Below are positions 56,910-64,000 of a stretch of DNA of 64,000 nt, in pieces. This DNA is from Siphonodentalium dalli (lineage: Eukaryota > Mollusca > Scaphopoda > Gadilida > Siphonodentaliidae). The notes under the pieces are model-generated. The model was given only the letters and a program-made list of their open reading frames with translations. It was not told where the DNA came from and searched no databases. Position 1 is the first letter of the stretch. Each line of letters starts with the position of its first letter. The position numbers and the translations under genes were made by a program. The stretch covers positions 224,516,578 to 224,580,577 of the forward strand of contig CP136062.1 of assembly GCA_032622095.1 (NCBI GenBank), in the 5' to 3' direction.

Positions 56910-57500
56910 TTAGCGATGCTTTTTGACAAATCACTGTAACAGTTTTGTTTAAATTTTAAAAATAAAGTTTATCTATTCTCTGTAATAGTGGTGATGTTTT
57001 TACAGACATTTACCCACTGTGAGCCTCACACAGATGGCATCATACACTACGGAGATTCGTCTGCTCCAGTCTATGTGGGGCTCTCTGTGGGTTACATTTA
57101 CCCACTGCAAATGCATGGGGTCCCTTTAACTGCTAATCTGTGATATTTATTATTATGACAATATAGCCTCATATCTGAAAGTTAGCCACTTTTTCAATTG
57201 TGCCAGAATTTTCGATAAAAAAATTAAGGGGTTTCCACCCTGAGCTTTGTCAGTTCTCAGTAGGTGAAAAGTTTAGATGGATCTTCACAAAAAACTTCTT
57301 TATTGTTAAGCTAGTACACCACATGAAGGAATCGGCTATATGAAGATCACATCTTAGCATATTATATAACAATAAAAATGTCAAAGAAATTACTTTAGCA
57401 ATAGTTTTAGAAGGGAACTTTTTGGGAAGAGCTTTCTCAGCAAGGATACAATTAGAGTGGAAATGAATAACTGCCATAAAATGTACATGATCTATTATAA

Positions 57501-57703
57501 CTACAGTAATGCCCAAAGTATATGACCATTTAACCATAGCAGAATTATGGGAAATGTTTCAGGATTTAGTCGGAAATATGGCTTGTTGGCTCATCGAGAG
57601 CTTTCCGATGAATGGCAGTAAGCTATATTTCCGACTAAATCCTGAAAAATTACCCATAATTCTGCTGTGGTTAAGGAGTCGATTATTTAGGACGTCACTG
57701 TAT
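57501..57703 (+). mobile_element. Palindromic element (GGATTTAGTCGG), copy 2
   Basis: Matches 5117-5336, with a ~12 bp shorter centre. Confidence 0.8.
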
Positions 57704-57872
57704 AGTGTATTTTATGCCAAGTGATGTGATGATCTTGTTTAAAATAATCAGAGCGAGGCTTGCAAAATTTTATATATATTAAATGAATTTAAATGATTGT
57801 GTGTTATATTTTTATATTGTAATCTAAACAATAGAATAAACGTTTTCAAAAATATCTTGTCCTTCAGTTATG

Positions 57873-58300
57873 GCAGTTTGGGGTCATGCCGGGTAATAAA
57901 TTGAAAAAGTGGGATTGGGTACAGTTAAGCACTTAATTGAATGAATTGTATTGTGCAGATAAAACTGTTTTCATTTCAAACATTTCTCCAATGTTGGGCT
58001 GCATGGTGTGCCAACGGATTCAAATGTGATATCCAAGATGGCCACTGATGGCCATGTTTTTTTTAAGAAATTCGGAAAAAAATTGATAGCTCACATCTGG
58101 AGGTCACCCCGAAGATCCATGTTAAGTGTAGTATGAATCTAATGAAAATCTGCTGCCTGCAGTATGTGACGAAGGATTTGGTCATGCAAAGAGTAAAATG
58201 CAAGATGTCTGCTGGCAGCCATTTTTTTTTCAAAAATCGTTCAAAATAACTTTCATCTAGAGGTGAACCTTAACATGCCAGTAAAGTAAAAAAATATTTC
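57873..58300 (+). other. ~430 bp present in copy 2 only
   Basis: Replaces the displaced 5520-5665 piece of copy 1. Contains AAGATGGCCACTGATGGCC and related pieces; no gene. Confidence 0.6.
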
Positions 58301-58409
58301 TCTAATAAATGTGGGCAGCTGGATGTGCATATGGATTCAAATGTGAATCTCAAAATGGCGGCTGGTGGCTATAATTATACCCTCTGTTTTGCACTTGTTG
58401 GGGCTTCCG

Positions 58410-58745
58410 TCTGATGTCTGTTCATGTCATCACTTAAACAGTAGTGCTCGGATCGCAATTTAATTTGGTATGGATGTTCATTACTGTAAGGACATTCAAC
58501 AGATGATTCAATTGTTTCGTTCGGGTTTTCCATTCTATAGTTATTCATCTCTGTTTATCTGGAAATGTTGGCTTTTTGGTCCGCCCGATGTCTGTTCAGG
58601 CCATAATTTGGCAGTAGTGTGCTCGGATCTCAATTTAATTTGGTATGGATGATTATTGCTACGAGAACATTCAATGGCGTGTGCAATTGTTTTATTTAGG
58701 TTTTTCATTCTATGGTTCTTCATCTTTGTTTATTTGAAAATGCTG
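58410..58745 (+). repeat. ~170 bp tandem duplication, copy 2
   Basis: As 5775-6115. Confidence 0.8.
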
Positions 58746-59109
58746 ATTTTTGGGTCCGTCGGGAGTATATCAGTAATAGGTTATACATGTAGGTATGCCC
58801 ATTGCCCACACAAGGGGGTATGCACCGGACGACAGTCCATCTCTTGTTTTTAACAACTTTTGGAAAAAATTATGGTTTCCATCCAGAGGTCACCCAAAAG
58901 ACCCACATACAGTTTGCTGCATGATGATCAGATGAGGGATGTGTCCTGTAGGTACAAGTAGAGCTAAAACAGGGGATGTGTGGGGATTGTTAAAAATTAG
59001 CAGGAAGGTATGCCAGTGTTGGCGGTGTAATAACCATTTTTTTTACACCTGATTGTATTTTTATTTTAAATACTTTAAAAGCCCAAATACGACATCTGTC
59101 ACATGCCTT

Positions 59110-60945
59110 AATTATAAAATAGGGTGAACATTTAGAGTGTCTGAGGGGCCACCCTACAACACCCTTTGTTTAACCTAAATCAGTCAAGGAACCAGGAAAT
59201 GGCATAGGTGCCCTATTTTAACCCCTCTGGACAGTGGCCATTATTTATCGGGGTAGGGTGAATATTTAAAGTGTCTTAGAGGCCTGACATAAATCAGACA
59301 TAAATGGCATGGGTGCCCTATTTGAACCCCTCTAGTCGGTGGTCATTTTTGATCAGGCGGGCTGAATATTTAGAGTGTCTTGGGGCCCACCCTACTACAG
59401 ACGTAAATTGGTCAAGGGGGATAGAAATGGCATGGGTGCCCTATTTAACCCCCCCCCTCTGGATGGTGGCCATTTTGGATCGGAGTGTGGTGAATATTTA
59501 GAGTGTCTTGGGGGCCACCCTGCAACACCATTTGTTTGACCTAAGTTGCATGGGTACCCAATTTTAACCCCTCAACTGGACGGTGGCCATTTAGGATCAG
59601 GGTGGGGTGAATATTTAGAGTGTCTTGGGGTGGACCCTGCAAAACCATTTGACCAATAAATTGCATGGGTGCCCTATTTGAACCCCTCAACTGGATGGTG
59701 GCCATTTGTGATCAGGCTGGGATCTGTGGAATGAATATTTAGAGTGTCTTAAAGTCACCATGTAACACCCTTTGTTTGTTAGCCAAGAAATGGGATGGGA
59801 TGGGTGCCGTGTTTGAACCCATCTGGATGGCTGCCATTTTGGATCGAGGTTGGGTATGTGTGCATGTGTGAGGTGAATATTTGAGTGTCTTGGGGCCACC
59901 CTACAGCACTATCTGCTTTACCTAAATCGAGAAATGGTATGGGTGCCCTATTTTGAACCCATCTGGATGGCAGCCATTTTGGATTGGGGTGGGGTCAATA
60001 TTTAGAGTGTCTTGGGTGGGCACCCTACAACTTGGGGGGGGGGGGGGCTCCCTACAACACCCTTTGTTTGACCTAAATTGGGAAATGGTATGAGTGCCCT
60101 ATTTGAACCCATCTGGACAGTGGCCATTTTGGATCGATTTTGTGTGAATATTTAGAGTGTCTTGTGTGCCACCCTACAACACCCTTTGTTTTATCTAAAT
60201 TTGTTAAGGGGCCGATAAATGGCATGGGTGCCCTATTTGAACCCCTCGACTGGACCGTGGCCATTTGTGATCAGAGTGGGGTGTGTGGAATGAATATTTC
60301 GAGTGTCTTGAAGCCACCATTTGACACCCTTTGTTTGACCTAAATCAGTTATGTAGCCAAGAAATGGGATGTGTGCCCTGTTTGAACCCATCTTGATGCC
60401 CCCCCCTCTTCAACACTCTGCTTTACCTAAATCGGCCAAGGGACCGAGAAATGGCATGGGTGCCCCATTTGAACCCATCTGGACGGCGGCCATTTTGGTT
60501 TGGAGTGGGGTGAATATTTAGAGTGTCTGGGGCACCCTACAATTTTTTAACACCCTTTGTTTGACCTAAATCGGGAAATGGTATGGGTGCCCTATTTTAA
60601 CCCATCTGAAGAGTGGCCATTTTTAATATTTAGAGTGTCTTAGGTGAGCGGCTACCCTGCAACACCATTTGTTTTACAAATTTACCTATATCGGTCATGT
60701 AGACAAGAAATGGGATGGGTGCCCATTTTGGATCAGGGTGCATGGGGTGTGTGATGTGAATATTCCAGTGTCGTTGGGCCAACACCCTCTCAGTGCTTGA
60801 CTTAAATCGGTCAAGGGGCCAAGAAATTGCATGGATGCCCTATTTGAACCCCTCTGGATGGCTGCCATTTTGGATCGGGTGGGTGAATGTTTCGAGTGTC
60901 TTGGTGGCCACCCTACGGCACCCTTTTTTGACCTAAATCGGGGAA
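59110..60945 (+). repeat. ~130 bp degenerate satellite, copy 2
   Basis: About 14 units. Compared with copy 1, the part matching 8010-8450 is missing and several short indels are present. Confidence 0.92.
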
Positions 60946-61078
60946 TGGCAATTATTTCACTCATAAATATCATGTTGTCCCCATCATGTCGTGTATATCG
61001 ACGTGTTGGTAACAGGTTGACCTTTGCGAATGTACATCAAATGGAATATTCGATCCTGATGGCTATATGGCGATGAAC

Positions 61079-61191
61079 ACAGGTACCTGGAACACAATGG
61101 CCCCACTCCAAAAGGTATATAACATAGAGTAAGAGAGAGTAACAGAGTTATATAATGTTGGGAATGGGGTCATTTTATTCCAGGTACCTGT
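61079..61191 (+). repeat. 113 bp inverted repeat, copy 2
   Basis: As 8866-8978. Confidence 0.75.
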
Positions 61192-61739
61192 GATCGAGCC
61201 CGCGTCAGTAAACCGATGAAACGATAAATATCCCATGGCAGGAAGACAGACTGGCAGGGTAGGGCTATATTTCATTTCATACCTGTATTTATTTTCGACG
61301 ATATACAAGTATGTTTGTTAAATTGTTATATTCGTATTTGTATTGTAAAGAAAGTGGCTGAGATAATTTAATAGGCAGACGGACTAAAAAAGCAACATGT
61401 TCAGATAATACCCCCCCCCCCCGGTGTGCAATGTCCTCTTATGCATTGCCAGACCCTAGATATGACTGAATTCCGTCTGACACAACCACGCCATACTCGA
61501 ATGGGCGATCCACGGTGTGGGTCCTCTTGTGCATGATGTCATAATTTTATTACTGAAGCCCCTTTAATCGTGCACCACAATTACACCCAACATTAAATTA
61601 GCACCCTAATTACATCTGTTATTATGTCAATCACTTTAATCTGATTACGTTTCAAGCTGCATTCCTGTTATGTCTGTATATGTAATGTGTCTGTGCGGTA
61701 GCCAATGCTGGCTTTAGGCGCACTGAAATGAGGTATGTG

Positions 61740-62530
61740 ATGTTTTTCTTCCAAAACACTGCCCGGACAAAAGTACCCGTCGAAATCCAGCCGGTTTTAC
61801 CCGATTTGACATCGAATTGATCATTTTGAAGGTCAAGGTCAGGTCGGGGTCACGATTTGACCCGTCCAAAACACTCAGTGGACAAAAGTAACCCTACGTA
61901 TCAAATTTCGTCGAAATCCCATAAAAATTCGCGACTCGACCTTGAATTGACCCGATTTACACTGCCCGGACAAAAGTACCCGACAAAAGTACCCGTCGAA
62001 ATCCATTCGGTTTTACCCGATTTGACCTCGAATTGATCATTTTGAAGCTCAAGGTCAGGTTTTGACCCGTCGAAAACACTCAGTGGACAAAGGTAACCCC
62101 ACGTATCAAATTTCGTCGAAATCCCATCAAAATTCGCGATTTGACCTTGAATTGACCCGATTTCAAGGTCACGTCGCACGGGCAAACGAATAGGCTTACG
62201 ACACTCCTCATACGAAAGTATCCCTAGACACTAATTTTCATGCCGATTTCAAGGTCACGTCGCACGGGCAAACGAATAGGCTTACGACACTCCTCATACG
62301 AAAGTATCCCTAGACACTAATTTTCATGGAAATCCCGTGATACTCGGGCGTTTGACCTTGAAATGACCAGATTTCAAGGTCACGTCACACGGGCAAATTA
62401 ACAGGCCCATGCCACTCCACGGCCGAAAGTACCCCCACGTACCAAGTTTAATCGAAATCGGCTCGGCCGTTTTCGAGTCCATCGCGAACACACAGACAGA
62501 CAGACACACACACACCCTCACACACCCCCA
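61740..62530 (+). repeat. GGTCA-rich element, copy 2, with an 86 bp duplication
   Basis: As 9610-10340, but the block with ACGGGCAAACGAATAGGCTT and ACACTCCTCATACGAAAGTA occurs twice in tandem (about 62158-62329). Copy 1 has it once. Confidence 0.82.
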
Positions 62531-62913
62531 CCCTTCCTCACACACGCACTGATCTTCCAAAATATATAATAGATATCTATATTTTTATATCTATATTATA
62601 TTCATTAATGTCACACTCTGTATTGTTCTTTTGTTTCCCTTAAGACAGTTCTGATTAAAATCATGCTCGGCTGGACGATCCTTGAAATCACACGTTTCAG
62701 CAAGCTATGCCACAGAGGTTATAGGTCGAGTAGTCCAGAATGCAGAACTGCCCTCATTTTTATGGAGTTTGTGTGTGAATCTCTATCGGTACCGTACGGT
62801 ACGAAAAATTATAGTACGAAAATTACCACAACAAATATGGCCGCACCCATATGACAGTTCGACACGCGTTTTCTGTCCAGAGTTTTGTACATTTGAACTG
62901 TTATTTGTGCAAG

Positions 62914-63072
62914 ATGGGGAAATCGAAACAGAACCGTTTTAAGTCAAACAAAACATCACCAACTGGACTCCCTAGTGTGAAAGAATTTGAACAAGAACTC
63001 GAGAATTTGGACGAGATGTCTTTAAAAAATGACAGTCACAATGATTTTGTGGTTTCAAATGTGATTGACAAG
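62914..63072 (+). CDS. HEATR3: HEATR3 (symportin) exon 1, copy 2
   Basis: Same 159 coding bases as 10832-10990, same ATG context and GTAACA donor. The first difference after it is in the intron (63125). Exon 2 would lie beyond the right edge. If this is the other haplotype, one HEATR3 gene exists; if a real duplication, this copy needs its own exon 2. The 5' leader differs from copy 1 by loss of GGTACC at ~62790 and of the 117 bp insertion further upstream. Confidence 0.87.
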
Positions 63073-63121
63073 GTAACATGTAGTTCCAGGGAAACCCTAA
63101 AGATTTACACTCTTTTGGGTT

Positions 63122-64000
63122 TCAAATTGGGTCTGTACAAATCCTATCTGAAACTCATACCTTTTCTATTTACAGGCGATAAAAGGACTCCTGGTGCCAG
63201 ATTCTGCTTGGTTCTCTTCTTATGGTGACAATAAATAAAGACAAGATTCCACCAAAAGTTCCGAAATCCGCACCTTCATGAGCTAAAATAAAGACATTTG
63301 TCATTTGTGCAAAAAAATTACTAACATACTTTTTAATCGCATTTTTGCTTCGAAAATAAACTATTTAGCCGGAATAAGAAAAAGTGTAGCTGAGTTGCTT
63401 TATTATCCAATTCTACTAAATGTTGTATAATACTTTTAACAAGTTGTAGAAATATATTGGTGATATGAAGTAATTGTTTTATTCAGAGAAGCATAATCAG
63501 TTCTCACATTTGTCGTGGTGTCAAAAAATATCATCTATAGGCCTACTCTGGCCCCGACTCGGGAAATTGTGTAGCCTACTTGGAAGATATATGATACAAT
63601 TGCATCACTATTCGTATTTACTTTATTATTTCAATAAACTATAAGTCAACAAAGTCATAGTTATAACAATGTTAACTTCATTTAAACAATACAAATGATT
63701 CTCCTATTACAATAAATTGTCGCCTACATCCAATAAAACGGACGACCAGAGGATGGTGCTTGCAGCTGTTATTGCAGGGGAAAAACCAGGACAACGCAAA
63801 ATATAACAAAACGGCTTCCACGAAGTCTGCTGGTCCCACGCCCAGATAAAGGACGAGGATAGTTAAAATGAACACTGAATAGACACCGAATGAAAAACCC
63901 TATTTAGTGATACTTTAGTGATAATATAGCCATATTAATGTTGATAAATAGGCCTAATTAACATGCAAGTTTTGAGAAATTTTTACCATACAGTTGACAG
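63122..64000 (+). mobile_element. Left arm and centre of the intronic fold-back, copy 2 (cut by the window)
   Basis: Matches 11040-11920. The right arm is outside the window. Confidence 0.78.

Larger units (their letters stand above)
51125..64000 (+). repeat. Duplicated segment, copy 2
   Basis: Direct repeat of 174-11920. Relative to copy 1 it has a much longer 57 bp array, a shortened 29 bp array, extra insertions (54581-54828 palindromic element, 55037-55741 element, 56106-56909 hAT-like element, about 57873-58300) and lacks the 481 bp ORF-bearing piece at 3127-3607. Its right edge lies beyond the window. Confidence 0.93.

Overview
This is a eukaryotic window, AT-rich and dominated by transposable elements and tandem repeats, with a few small spliced exons. 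The kinds of repeats (a CCCCCGCAACGAAG-type element, elements ending in GGACGGACGGACGG next to 'gggccataactc' units, GGTCAAGGTCA/CAGACAGACAGACA elements) and a Thr-rich stalk gene with a membrane tail point to a marine lophotrochozoan, most likely a bivalve mollusc. The species assignment is inference. I see no bacterial-type operons, no CRISPR array and no convincing tRNA or rRNA.

Layout. (1) 174-11920 and 51125-64000 are two direct copies of one segment, near identical over long stretches, including a byte-identical first coding exon of HEATR3 (10832-10990 and 62914-63072). They differ by SNPs, tandem-repeat copy number and clean insertions/deletions (a TTAA element and an ORF-bearing 481 bp piece only in copy 1; a hAT-like element with an 8 bp target duplication only in copy 2). 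(2) 10991-28896 is a large HEATR3 intron holding a fold-back repeat, a ~7 kb composite inverted-repeat element (about 13990-21048), an inverted minisatellite and other repeats. HEATR3 exon 2 is at 28897-29069. (3) 29070-33613 holds nested elements and a 48 bp satellite that runs into a 100-N assembly gap (33614-33713). (4) 33714-50400 carries the 3' part of a second gene on the + strand: three tiny phase-1 exons (35179-35208, 36090-36107, 38969-38998) coding a Thr-rich stalk, and a terminal exon (48471-48760) coding a single-pass membrane tail. It is broken up by inverted-repeat elements and a 5'-truncated LINE. (5) From 51125 on, copy 2 of the duplicated segment begins.

How it fits together. 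The simplest reading is that contig A (1-33613) and contig B (33714-64000) are two haplotypes of one locus, ordered [stalk/TM gene]-[repeat-rich spacer]-[HEATR3], placed in tandem around a scaffolding gap. A true segmental duplication is the alternative. The filled/empty site pairs between the copies let target-site duplications be read directly. The most interesting biology is (a) a family of TTAA-flanked, CCCTTT-ended miniature elements each carrying one or two ~67 bp near-perfect hairpins, (b) a TTAA element whose end abuts the 3' splice site of HEATR3 exon 2, and (c) a local duplication that added a Thr-rich microexon to the stalk gene. I did not find a clearly new multi-gene system.
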